NCBI GenBank assembly: GCA_902799355.1
Contig: CADCAG010000004.1
Coordinates: forward strand, 1 to 64,000
Length of the DNA stretch: 64,000 nucleotides
Direction of reading: 5' to 3'
Source of the DNA: an uncultured Bacteroidales bacterium
Lineage (GTDB): Bacteria; Bacteroidota; Bacteroidia; Bacteroidales; Bacteroidaceae
Shown piece by piece: positions 9,373 through 17,648 of this stretch; position 1 is the first letter of the stretch; each line of letters begins with the position of its first letter. The translations under genes were made by a program, and so were the position numbers. Below the pieces are notes generated by a model that saw only the letters and a program-made list of their open reading frames with translations, was not told the DNA's origin and did not search any database.

Positions 9373-10875
9373 TTATTCCTCTACCTTAAACTTGTTGATA
9401 CAGTCAATATATGCTTCGACTGAAGCCGTCACGATATCGGTATTGGCACCAAAGCCATAGTACAGCGAGCCGTTATACTCAACCTGCATGTGTACCTTAC
9501 CCACATCGTCAGAACCCTTGGAGATGGCCTGGATGGTAAACTCCTTCAGCGTCATCTGCTTCATGATAATCTTCTTCAGCGCCTTGATGGCGGCATCGAC
9601 AGGGCCATTACCAGAGGCAGCGGCTTCGAACTTCTGGCCACTGATGTCCAATCCGATAGAGGCGACACTCTTCACGCCCTTACCCGTCGTAACCTGCAGG
9701 AAGTCAAGGCGAACGGCGTGAGTATCGGCAGTATCTGCACCTGCCAGCATGAGGGCATCGGCATCGGAGACCTCCTTCTTCTGGTCGGCCAGCACGAGGA
9801 ACTTCTCATAGATCTTGTCGAGTTTTTCCTCCGTCAGGTCAACACCATTGACGTGCAGACGATGCTTCAAGGCAGCACGACCAGAGCGGGCTGTCAGTAC
9901 GATGCTGTTGTCGTCGATGCCCACATCCTTGGGATCCATAATCTCGTAGGTGTGCACATTCTTCAAGACACCATCCTGATGGATGCCGCTGGAGTGTGCG
10001 AAGGCGTTGCGACCCACAATGGCCTTGTTGGGCTGCACGGGCATATTCATCAGACTCGACACCATGCGACTGGTGGGATAGATCTTGGTGGTGTTGATAT
10101 TGGTATCAATGCCCAACGACTTGTGGCACTTCAGAATCATGGCAATCTCTTCGAGCGACGTATTACCTGCACGCTCACCAATACCGTTGATGGTAACCTC
10201 CACCTGACGGGCACCAGCCATCACACCATTGAAGGTGTTGGCAGTAGCCATGCCGAGGTCGTTATGGCAATGGGTAGAGATGATGGCCTGATCGATGTTG
10301 TCGACATGCTCCTTCAGGTACTTTATCTTCTCGAAATACTCCTGCGGCAGACAGTAGCCCGTGGTATCTGGGATGTTGACAACGGTAGCGCCAGCCTTGA
10401 TGACGGCCTCGACGACACGAGCCAGATACTCGTTGTCCGTACGACCGGCATCCTCGCAGTAGAACTCTACATCGTCGACAAAGCGCTTGGCATACTTCGT
10501 AGCAGCTACGGCACGCTCCAGAATCTCCTCACGCGTAGAGTTGAACTTATAGCGGATATGCTCGTCGCTAGTGCCAATACCTGTATGGATTCGCTTGTGC
10601 TTGGCAAACTTCAGCGCATCGAAAGCAACCTCGATGTCACGCTCTACAGCACGCGTCAGCGCACAGATAGTAGGCCACGTAACAGCCTTGGAAATCTCAA
10701 TCACGGAGTTAAAATCCCCTGGACTGCTAATAGGAAATCCTGCCTCAATCACATCGACGCCCAACTGCTCGAGGGCCTTGGCTACCTGAATTTTCTCAAC
10801 AGTGTTCAACTGACAGCCGGGCACCTGCTCGCCGTCACGAAGTGTTGTGTCGAAAATGTACAATCTGTCACTCAT
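9373..10875 (-). CDS. leuA: 2-isopropylmalate synthase
   Basis: A 500-residue enzyme that condenses acetyl-CoA with 2-ketoisovalerate, the first committed step to leucine. The N-terminal catalytic barrel shows [26 protein letters not shown] and [15 protein letters not shown]; the C-terminal regulatory domain begins near residue 380 and includes [17 protein letters not shown]. Length and motifs match the LeuA family. It is the first full gene after the attenuator. The bases just before the start carry an AGTTAAG tandem repeat and only a weak AAAGAG ribosome binding site. Confidence 0.97.
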   Translation of the reverse strand: MSDRLYIFDTTLRDGEQVPGCQLNTVEKIQVAKALEQLGVDVIEAGFPISSPGDFNSVIEISKAVTWPTICALTRAVERDIEVAFDALKFAKHKRIHTGIGTSDEHIRYKFNSTREEILERAVAATKYAKRFVDDVEFYCEDAGRTDNEYLARVVEAVIKAGATVVNIPDTTGYCLPQEYFEKIKYLKEHVDNIDQAIISTHCHNDLGMATANTFNGVMAGARQVEVTINGIGERAGNTSLEEIAMILKCHKSLGIDTNINTTKIYPTSRMVSSLMNMPVQPNKAIVGRNAFAHSSGIHQDGVLKNVHTYEIMDPKDVGIDDNSIVLTARSGRAALKHRLHVNGVDLTEEKLDKIYEKFLVLADQKKEVSDADALMLAGADTADTHAVRLDFLQVTTGKGVKSVASIGLDISGQKFEAAASGNGPVDAAIKALKKIIMKQMTLKEFTIQAISKGSDDVGKVHMQVEYNGSLYYGFGANTDIVTASVEAYIDCINKFKVEE

Positions 10876-10884
10876 CTCTTTAAT

Positions 10885-10928
10885 TATTTAATTCTTAACT
10901 CTTATTTCTTAACTCTTAACTCTTAACT
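10885..10928. repeat. Short tandem repeat island before leuA
   Basis: TTCTTAACTC-type 7-8-base units are repeated about five times between the attenuator terminator and the leuA start, filling the untranslated spacer. Confidence 0.65.
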
Positions 10929-11026
10929 AAAAAAAGAGCCTCTCTACACTCGGAAGTGAGAAAGGCTCTGTATACTATTGATTATTAATCGTTCATCTGC
11001 ATATCAGCATACCCTACCACTTCCGG
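10928..11026 (-). promoter_or_regulatory. Transcription attenuator of the leucine operon
   Basis: The terminator (minus strand, 10970 to 10928) has an AGAGCC / GGCTCT outer stem followed by seven T. Its inner part contains CACTTCCG (10951-10958), which is exactly complementary to CGGAAGTG in the antiterminator arm at 11017-11026, inside codons 18-22 of the leader ORF. A ribosome stalled at the Ile/Leu codons leaves this arm free to block the terminator; a ribosome that finishes the leader covers it. This is the classic layout of ribosome-mediated attenuation. Confidence 0.88.
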
Positions 11027-11081
11027 CCACTTTACGCAGTCGAATAATAATAATGTTGCTAATCAGATTTAGACTTTTCAT
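11004..11081 (-). CDS. leuL: Leu/Ile-rich leader peptide
   Basis: A 25-residue ORF, MKSLNLISNIIIIRLRKV followed by AGSGRVC, too short for ordinary gene finding. It has five Ile, three Leu and two Val codons, including four ATT in a row. It begins about 25 bp after the -7 box of the operon promoter and ends before the terminator hairpin. The 3' codons overlap the antiterminator arm. The peptide itself is probably only a sensor of charged branched-chain tRNAs. The Ile run suggests that isoleucine supply matters as much as leucine. Confidence 0.88.
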   Translation of the reverse strand: MKSLNLISNIIIIRLRKVAGSGRVC

Positions 11082-11105
11082 CGTTCGTTATTTCTTAATC
11101 GGCTG

Positions 11106-11137
11106 CAAAGTTATACATTTCTCGCTAACTACACAAA
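11106..11137 (-). promoter_or_regulatory. Leucine operon promoter
   Basis: Minus strand TTTG (11134-11137) is separated by 20 bp from TAACTTTG (11106-11113), a full match to the Bacteroidota -33/-7 consensus, 24 bp before the leader start codon. Confidence 0.85.
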
Positions 11138-11187
11138 CAATTCACAACTTTTTTGCATCAATTTACAACAATTTGTTACTTTTTGAC

Positions 11188-13317
11188 CTATAAGCCTCTT
11201 GCACGAAGGATAGCAGAAGCATCTGGCTGCTGCATTCCCGTGAAGTCGGCAAACATCTGCATCAGGTCGCCCGTATTGCCACGACTCAGTATCTTGTCGC
11301 GCATGGCCTGACCCGTTTCAGGCTTCAGAGCACCCAGTTTGGCAAAGGTGTCAGCCACATTGACAGCCAGCACCTCTGTCCACAGATAGCTATAGTAACC
11401 TGCAGCATAGCCCCCACCCCATACGTGGTTGAAGTAGCTGGTCATATAGCGTGGCGGAATCGGAATAAAAGGATTCAAGAGTCCCACCTTACGCAATGCC
11501 TCTGTCTCGAACTCCATAGCCTTATCGGCCGTTGGGATATCTTTCGATGGCAGCATGTGCCAAGCCATGTCGAGTAAGGATGCAGCGAGGTTCTCGCCCA
11601 AAGCATAACAGGGTTGGAAATTGATGCTCTTCAGCATGCGCTCCTTCAGTTCGGCAGGCATGGGCTCGTTGGTCTCGTAGTGGCGTGCATAGTGGTCGAA
11701 GACCTCAGGGATAGAGGCAAACGACTCGTTGAACTGTGAAGGCATCTCCACGAAGTCGCGAGCGACGTTGGTACCTGCCAACGTCTTATATTCACAGTTG
11801 GAGAGCATGCCGTGCAGGGCGTGACCAAACTCATGGAACATCGTTGTCACCTCGTCCCACGTAATCAGCGAGGGCTTACCCTCAGGAGCCTTGGCATTGT
11901 TGCAGACATTGTAGATAATAGGCTTCTGATTCCAGTGACGGCTCTGCTCTGCAAAGGCATCCATCCACGCACCACCACGCTTCGACGCACGACGATAGTA
12001 GTCGCCATAGAACAGCGCCATAGACTGGCCGTCCTTGTCGAAGACCTCGAAGACGCGCATGTCAGGATGGTACGTCGGAATATCCTTGCGCTCCTTGAAT
12101 GTCAGACCATAGACGCGATTGGCAGCATAGAAGACACCATTGAGCAAGACACTGTCGACATTGAAGTAAGGTTTTACCTCGTCCTCAGAAATGTCGAGCA
12201 ATTCCTTCTTCATCTTGGCAGAATAATAGAAGTAATCATAGGGTTGTAACTGGAACTCGGCACCCTGCGTCTTGCGAGCGAAGTTCTCGATGGTCTTTGT
12301 CTCAGCATCAGCCTTGGGGACATAGGCCTTCACCAGGTTCATTAAGAAGGCATAGACATTCTCTGACGTCTTGGCCATCGTGTTGTCCAGCGAATACGCT
12401 GCATAGCTGGGATAGCCCATCAGTTCAGCCTGTTCGGCACGCAGCTTGGCTATCTCGCTGACGATGGGAAACGTGTTGTACTTGGGATTGCTGCCGTCAG
12501 CACGATGGATGCTGGCCTCATAAATCTTCTTGCGCAATTCACGATTGTCGAGACTGGCCAAAGGAGCCTGCTGGGTGGTGTTCATGATGACGATAGCGTA
12601 AGGTGCCTTCCCCCCGCGACTCTCTGCATCCTTCTTGCACTGGGCAATGTCGGCATCACTGAGTCCAGCGAGGTCTTCTTTCTTGTCGACCCACACGATA
12701 GCATCGTTGGTGGCAGCCTGCAAGAGGTCGCCCCACTGTTGCTGCAGATCAGAGATGCGCAGGTTGATCTCCTTCATACGTGCCATCTTCTCGTCAGACA
12801 AGAGGGCACCCTTGCGCACGAATTCCTTATAGATTTCCTCCAACAGCTTCTGATCCTCGCCCGTCAGCGTGTCGTGCTGCTTGTCGTACACCTGCTTGAT
12901 GCGCTCAAACAACGGCTTGTTGAACGAGATTTCATTCTGCAGGTCAGTCAACATGGGCTGCACCTTCTTCTCAATCTCGCTGAGTTCATCAGACTTGTCA
13001 GCCTCCGTCAATGCAAAGAATACGGTCGAGACACGTGTCAGCAGACGATTGCTGTCCTCGAAAGGCACGATGGTGTTCTCGAAAGTTGCAGAGTCCTTAC
13101 AGTCGACGATAGCCTGGATATTGTCACGCGTCTGCTGGATGGCAGTCTCGAAGGCAGGCAGATAGTCGGACGTCTGAATCTTGCTGAAGTCAGGCGCGCT
13201 AAAAGGTAGAGAACTATCTGCCAGCAGAGGATTCTCGTGGGAACTCTGCTGGCAGGCATTAAATGATAGCATCATAACGGAAGTCATTCCGATAGTCAGA
13301 ATAGTTTTTGCATTCAT
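11188..13317 (-). CDS. M3-family peptidyl-dipeptidase lipoprotein (Dcp-like)
   Basis: A 709-residue zinc metallopeptidase. The zinc site HEFGHALHG lies at about residues 496-504, and the C-terminal half matches dipeptidyl carboxypeptidases/oligopeptidases of family M3 (ARDFVEMPSQFNE, PPRYMTSYFNHVWGGGYAAGYYSY). These enzymes cleave short peptides. A signal peptide with a lipobox-like FNAC at about residues 19-22 suggests attachment to a membrane facing the periplasm. It starts 6 bp after the DUF4301 stop and so is the second gene of a two-gene operon. Substrates are unknown. Confidence 0.9.
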   Translation of the reverse strand: MNAKTILTIGMTSVMMLSFNACQQSSHENPLLADSSLPFSAPDFSKIQTSDYLPAFETAIQQTRDNIQAIVDCKDSATFENTIVPFEDSNRLLTRVSTVFFALTEADKSDELSEIEKKVQPMLTDLQNEISFNKPLFERIKQVYDKQHDTLTGEDQKLLEEIYKEFVRKGALLSDEKMARMKEINLRISDLQQQWGDLLQAATNDAIVWVDKKEDLAGLSDADIAQCKKDAESRGGKAPYAIVIMNTTQQAPLASLDNRELRKKIYEASIHRADGSNPKYNTFPIVSEIAKLRAEQAELMGYPSYAAYSLDNTMAKTSENVYAFLMNLVKAYVPKADAETKTIENFARKTQGAEFQLQPYDYFYYSAKMKKELLDISEDEVKPYFNVDSVLLNGVFYAANRVYGLTFKERKDIPTYHPDMRVFEVFDKDGQSMALFYGDYYRRASKRGGAWMDAFAEQSRHWNQKPIIYNVCNNAKAPEGKPSLITWDEVTTMFHEFGHALHGMLSNCEYKTLAGTNVARDFVEMPSQFNESFASIPEVFDHYARHYETNEPMPAELKERMLKSINFQPCYALGENLAASLLDMAWHMLPSKDIPTADKAMEFETEALRKVGLLNPFIPIPPRYMTSYFNHVWGGGYAAGYYSYLWTEVLAVNVADTFAKLGALKPETGQAMRDKILSRGNTGDLMQMFADFTGMQQPDASAILRARGL

Positions 13318-13323
13318 ATAAAA

Positions 13324-14823
13324 TTATTGATGTTGATCGCGTAAGAGGTCATTGACAGTCTTTACAGGATTGAACGTAGCCAGAGGAACTTCTACAAAGA
13401 CAGTAGACCAGTTGCTCATAGCACCATTCCACAGACCTGGCAACTCCAGCGCCTGCAACTCCTTGCCGCTCTTTGACTTCTGAGAGATGAAGCCTGTAGA
13501 GGGGTCAACAAACTTTGGCAGGTCAAAGGCATTGCCCTTATAGTCCTTCACGGCGCAGACGAGGTCAACGGGATTGAAGTGTGTTCCCTTAGTGAACATC
13601 TCCATATACTCCTTATTGCTCTTATCAATCTGGCTGGACTCCAAAATCTGCAGCGATACGGTACCATCCTGGTTATAGGTCAGGAACGGACCACCACCAG
13701 GCTCACCGACATTCTTCACGACGCCACAGACGCGCATGGGGCGATTCAGCTTGCGACGCAGATAGTCGGGATCCTCTTTCTGTCCCTTAGGATCAGTACA
13801 GAGGTTTTCGCGAACGAACTTAGCCATCTCTGCCAGCTGTGCATCGGTAGCTCCTGCATCCAGCATACGCAGATACTCGAAGGCTTTCTCTTGCAGGGTA
13901 ACCAGTACACCAGCAATGATCTGCTTCCAAATAACAGTATCTGTCTTCAGACGATCAGGAACAACGTTATCGATATTCTTTACGAAGATAACGTCAGCCT
14001 CTATCTCGTTGAGGTTCTCGATGAGGGCACCATGTCCACCAGGACGGAACAGCAGCGAGCCATCGCTATTGCGGAACGGCGTTCCATCGGGATTAGCAGC
14101 AACTGTATCAGTAGAAGGCTTCTGCTCAGAGAAGGTGATGTCATACTGGATGCCATACTTCTGAGCATAGAAATCAGCCTTCTGCGCAACCTTCTGCTTG
14201 AAGAGTTCCATGTGCTCGTGAGAAACGGTAAAGTGTACGTGAGCCTCACCATTAGAGGCAGCATACAATGCGCCCTCTACCAAATGCTCCTCCATAGGAG
14301 TGCGTGGACCTTCGGCATAGTTGTGGAACAGAAGCAGACCTTTGGGCAGCTGACCATAGTTCAGCCCCTCAGCCTTCAGCATGTTGGCAGCAACAGCTTT
14401 GTAGTTGCCTTCAGCCATCAGTGCCTGGATACCCTTACCATTGTTCTTCTGGCAGATAGCATCCAGTTCACCATAGAAAGCAAACTTTGTGATATTGTCG
14501 AAATACTTCTTCTCGAAATCAGTAGTAGGCTTGTCGTAGTCAGCATCGACGAAGGCAAACATGTCCTTGAACATACGGCTGGCAGCACCTGAAGCAGGTA
14601 CAAACTTCACTACCGTCTTGCCCTTGGCCTTATACTGCTGCCAAGCCTCGATAAAGTGTCTACGCTCAGCATCATTGGGAGCAACGATGCCACGACCAAT
14701 AGCTGCAGCGGCTTCTAACTTCAGGAACGGGAAACCAGTCTTAAACTGTCCCAGTTGAGTCTCAATCTGCTGCTCAGAGATTCCTTTCTGAGCAAGTTGT
14801 TTCAGATCTTGTTGTGTAAGCAT
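13324..14823 (-). CDS. DUF4301 family protein
   Basis: A 499-residue cytoplasmic protein matching my memory of the Bacteroidetes family DUF4301: N-terminal helix pair (LTQQDLKQLAQKGIS), a VKFVPASGAASRMFKD segment near residue 75 and RPGGHGALIENLNEIEADVIFVKNID near 260. The last two stretches resemble the nucleotide-binding parts of sugar-phosphate nucleotidyltransferases, so an enzymatic role on a phosphorylated substrate is possible, but no activity is known to me. It has its own promoter at 14873-14904 and is followed directly by the M3 peptidase gene. Confidence 0.8.
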   Translation of the reverse strand: MLTQQDLKQLAQKGISEQQIETQLGQFKTGFPFLKLEAAAAIGRGIVAPNDAERRHFIEAWQQYKAKGKTVVKFVPASGAASRMFKDMFAFVDADYDKPTTDFEKKYFDNITKFAFYGELDAICQKNNGKGIQALMAEGNYKAVAANMLKAEGLNYGQLPKGLLLFHNYAEGPRTPMEEHLVEGALYAASNGEAHVHFTVSHEHMELFKQKVAQKADFYAQKYGIQYDITFSEQKPSTDTVAANPDGTPFRNSDGSLLFRPGGHGALIENLNEIEADVIFVKNIDNVVPDRLKTDTVIWKQIIAGVLVTLQEKAFEYLRMLDAGATDAQLAEMAKFVRENLCTDPKGQKEDPDYLRRKLNRPMRVCGVVKNVGEPGGGPFLTYNQDGTVSLQILESSQIDKSNKEYMEMFTKGTHFNPVDLVCAVKDYKGNAFDLPKFVDPSTGFISQKSKSGKELQALELPGLWNGAMSNWSTVFVEVPLATFNPVKTVNDLLRDQHQ

Positions 14824-14872
14824 AATATCCGTAGTGTTTTAAGTTATTGTTTATCTATTCGTATTTTGCTTG

Positions 14873-14904
14873 CAAATTTACGAAGAATTCTCTCATTATC
14901 CAAA
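14873..14904 (-). promoter_or_regulatory. Promoter of the DUF4301-M3 peptidase operon
   Basis: TTTG (14901-14904) and TAAATTTG (14873-14880) on the minus strand, 20 bp apart. The start codon is 49 bp downstream. Confidence 0.75.
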
Positions 14905-14951
14905 TTATTATCCATTTTTTTTACGAAATGGGCCAAAGAAATGAGCAACGC

Positions 14952-16067
14952 TCAAGAACACACTTCATCCATACAGACATCATGATCCTCTGTAGGAACC
15001 GTTGCAACACGCTGGAAAGGGAAACACACACCTACCAATAGAGGTGAGTGATGAGAGGTGAGATGTGAGAAGTGAGTAGACAAGAAACGGTCGTAATAGC
15101 CACGTCCCCTACCCAACCGATGTCCGGCAGCATCAAATGCCATACCAGGTATTAAGGCGACGTCTATCTGCTCGTCATCGACAAACGGCTCACCAATAGG
15201 CTCCATAATATGGAAAGCTCCCTCGACAAGATCAGCTACAGACTGATAGCGACGCAACTCCATCTGCTCATCGTCCAACACTTTGGGCAACAGGACAAGA
15301 CACCCTCTCGCCACAAGCTTGTCGAGCAGTGGTCGCAGGTCGACTTCATCAGGCAGCGGCCAATAAGCCATCACCACCCGACTATCTACCAGTCGCCGAT
15401 ATAGCTGTTCAGAAATAGTCTGTGACATGGCCTGCAACTGATCAACATGTTGTCGCTTAGCATCACGCATCTGTTGACGTAAGAGCGGTTTCGTCAATGC
15501 GCCATTATGTGCAGAGAATTCACAACCACAATATTGCTGGTTATAGAAGCCATACTCCTTGAGCAATTGGTTCCTACGTTCCTGTAAGCCTCCCTTACGC
15601 CAGTTCTGGGCCCAGAAAGTAACGCCGCCAACAGCCTGCTCAGCAGTCCGTCCTGCATGCTCTATCTGTTCCAAACTCTTCCATCGACTGGACGCCAGCG
15701 TGGTAGCAAAATAACGGATACCCAGTTCTTTGGCCTTACGTGCTGTAGCCATCAGTCGTAGTGTGAAGCATTGCTCACAACGACGTCCTCGTTCAGGTTC
15801 TCCTTCCAATCCACAGATTCCCTGCAGCCAACCCTGATGATTATAGTCATCGTCTATCCACTGGATGCCTAACGACGCTGCATGGCGCTTGCTCTCCTCC
15901 TTACGAATCTCATATTCCTCGCGAGGCCAGATGTTCGGATTATAATAGTAGATGACAGGGCGCACACCATTCGCCATCAACCATTCGACAATGGCTGACG
16001 AACACGGCGCACAGCATGCATGCAGCAGCACCTCGCAGACTCCGTCAGGAACCATGATTTTATTCAT
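14952..16067 (-). CDS. queH: Fusion of epoxyqueuosine reductase QueH and 5-formyltetrahydrofolate cyclo-ligase
   Basis: A 371-residue protein started at 16067, where ATGA overlaps the previous stop. Residues 1-~195 are QueH: LHACCAPCSS, RRCEQCFTLRL and QQYCGCEFS provide the conserved cysteines for the metal cluster that reduces epoxyqueuosine in tRNA. Residues ~200-371 are a full cyclo-ligase (MTHFS): LRQQMRDAKR at its start, ALIPGMAFDAAGHRLGRGRGYYDR and GVCFPFQ, which recycles 5-formyl-THF. Both halves look complete. Residues about 330-342 (STHFSHLTSHHSP) come from a tandem repeat island. It is the last gene of the aromatic amino acid operon. Confidence 0.9.
   Translation of the reverse strand: MNKIMVPDGVCEVLLHACCAPCSSAIVEWLMANGVRPVIYYYNPNIWPREEYEIRKEESKRHAASLGIQWIDDDYNHQGWLQGICGLEGEPERGRRCEQCFTLRLMATARKAKELGIRYFATTLASSRWKSLEQIEHAGRTAEQAVGGVTFWAQNWRKGGLQERRNQLLKEYGFYNQQYCGCEFSAHNGALTKPLLRQQMRDAKRQHVDQLQAMSQTISEQLYRRLVDSRVVMAYWPLPDEVDLRPLLDKLVARGCLVLLPKVLDDEQMELRRYQSVADLVEGAFHIMEPIGEPFVDDEQIDVALIPGMAFDAAGHRLGRGRGYYDRFLSTHFSHLTSHHSPLLVGVCFPFQRVATVPTEDHDVCMDEVCS
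15041..15079. repeat. In-frame repeat island in the MTHFS domain
   Basis: Minus strand shows TCTCACA, TCTCACC, TCTCATC and ACTCACC, a degenerate 7-base repeat. It lies between GYYDRFL and GVCFPFQ, adjacent family motifs that are normally a few residues apart, and adds about 13 residues in frame. Confidence 0.75.
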
Positions 16068-16849
16068 AGACCTCTGGCTTTCCAAATGCGTTCTTTGGCA
16101 TTATTAATCTCCTGGAATTTCTTCTCAGCAGCTTTACGCACATCCTCACCCAAGGCAGCCACCTTGTCAGGATGATGATTCAGCGCCAGATTGCGATAGG
16201 CACGCTTCACCTCAGCATCGGTAGCATTGGGCGATACTCCCAGCACTTGATAGGCTGACTCCAGATCATCCTTACCCATGCCCAGCATCGAGTCTACCTC
16301 GTCAGCAGACATCTGCATCCATTGAGCACATTCCTTCATCGCAATGACCTCGGAAGGGTCTACACGACCATCAGCCTGTGAAATCAATACAAGGAAGTTA
16401 AGCAGCTGAAGACGTTGTGCATAATCCATATTCATCGCTATCTGACGACAACAGTCAGCAACAGTATTCTTAAACTGCTGCTCTCCTACCCGTTTCTGCT
16501 CATCGAAGAGCCGACGTAGTATTTCGTCGCCCTGCTGACTGGCCACCTCGCCAAAGTTTTGGCGCAGCATGTTGCGTACCAGCTCCATCTCGGAGTGCAT
16601 CACCTTACCATCAGCCTTGATGATGTACGAGGATAGCACCAGCATCGAAAACAGGAAACTGTTACGCTGCCCTTGTGCTGCTCGCCTCTGATAGCCGCTA
16701 TAACCATCGAAGGTTCCTTGCGTCTCAGGGGTATTCACCCCATCAAGCATATTATCGAGGAAGCCACCAAGAACAATACCAGCCAGTGCTCCCAAGGGAC
16801 CAGCACTCATGAATCCAACGATTCCTCCAATCCACTTTCCTAAAGCCAT
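16064..16849 (-). CDS. TerB and J-domain protein (DjlA-like co-chaperone)
   Basis: A 261-residue protein. The N-terminus (about 1-33) is a glycine-rich hydrophobic segment (GGIVGFMSAGPLGALAGIVLGG) that may bind the membrane. A TerB-like helical domain covers about 50-180 and a J domain about 195-261 with the HPD motif in LNHHPDKV. J domains stimulate DnaK; the order TerB then J is that of DjlA. It lies between tyrA (4 bp gap) and the queH fusion (4 bp overlap), so it is transcribed with aromatic amino acid genes although no functional link is obvious. Confidence 0.88.
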   Translation of the reverse strand: MALGKWIGGIVGFMSAGPLGALAGIVLGGFLDNMLDGVNTPETQGTFDGYSGYQRRAAQGQRNSFLFSMLVLSSYIIKADGKVMHSEMELVRNMLRQNFGEVASQQGDEILRRLFDEQKRVGEQQFKNTVADCCRQIAMNMDYAQRLQLLNFLVLISQADGRVDPSEVIAMKECAQWMQMSADEVDSMLGMGKDDLESAYQVLGVSPNATDAEVKRAYRNLALNHHPDKVAALGEDVRKAAEKKFQEINNAKERIWKARGL

Positions 16850-16853
16850 AAAG

Positions 16854-17648
16854 CTATTGTTTGATTTCTATATCTCGTTTCACATTGTTACGAATCTTCG
16901 TCAGATAGCCCTTCATACCTGCGGCATCCTTCTGGTCGATAATCTCCAGCAGCTCTTTCAGCTCTGTGCGAATCTGTGCCACCTGGTCGTGGGTATAGGG
17001 GTTAAAGAGTATTTCCTGCAACAGGTAGTCATCTTCGTTGAGCACACCTTTGGCAATGCGCATGTGACGCTTGAAGGTAGTACCAGGAGCGTCCTGATGC
17101 TTCATGACAGCAGCAAAGACGAAGGTGCTCACAAATGGTATTGACAGCGAGTAAGCCACCGTCTTATCGTGCTCCTCGAAGGTGTATTCATAGATATTGA
17201 GTCCCAGTTTCTGGTAGAGGTCCTTGAAGAAGATGCGTCCCATGTAGTCACCCTCACTAATGATGATAGCATTCTCCTCAGAGAGTTGCTGCAGGTTGGC
17301 AAAGGTAGGTCCGAACATGGGGTGCGTAGAAACGTAGCGCATGCCTGTCGACTCGTAGAACTCCTTCATATCTGTCTTTACGGAAGCAATATCACTGATG
17401 ATACACTCCTTAGGCAGATAAGGAATAACCTCTTTGAATACAGGAATTGTATACTTTAATGTGACAGCATTAATGAGCAACTCAGGCTTAAACGCCTTGA
17501 TTTCTTCGTAACTCGTAAAACGCTGACAGTTGTAGGTGAAACGCATGCGCTTGGCATCACGTTCAAAGACAGCCACCTCGTGGTCAAAGCTCAGCAGGTC
17601 GATGAAGAAACTTCCCATCTTACCTGCTCCCATTACTAATATTCTCAT
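16854..17648 (-). CDS. tyrA: Prephenate dehydrogenase
   Basis: A 264-residue enzyme that oxidatively decarboxylates prephenate to 4-hydroxyphenylpyruvate, the tyrosine branch. GAGKMGSFF at residues 7-15 is the dinucleotide-binding loop; SDIASVKTDM and STHPMFGPT are typical TyrA active-site segments. The protein has no ACT domain and no fused chorismate mutase, the latter being on the neighbouring DAHP synthase. The start overlaps the preceding stop (ATGA), indicating coupled translation. Confidence 0.92.
   Translation of the reverse strand: MRILVMGAGKMGSFFIDLLSFDHEVAVFERDAKRMRFTYNCQRFTSYEEIKAFKPELLINAVTLKYTIPVFKEVIPYLPKECIISDIASVKTDMKEFYESTGMRYVSTHPMFGPTFANLQQLSEENAIIISEGDYMGRIFFKDLYQKLGLNIYEYTFEEHDKTVAYSLSIPFVSTFVFAAVMKHQDAPGTTFKRHMRIAKGVLNEDDYLLQEILFNPYTHDQVAQIRTELKELLEIIDQKDAAGMKGYLTKIRNNVKRDIEIKQ

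Noticed and set aside
9490..10926. 478-residue ORF on the plus strand opposite leuA
   Set aside because: It is the shadow of a strong gene on the other strand; it has no family motif and covers the leuA coding frame.
13579..14592. 337-residue ORF opposite DUF4301
   Set aside because: Shadow frame without promoter, start signal or recognisable domain.
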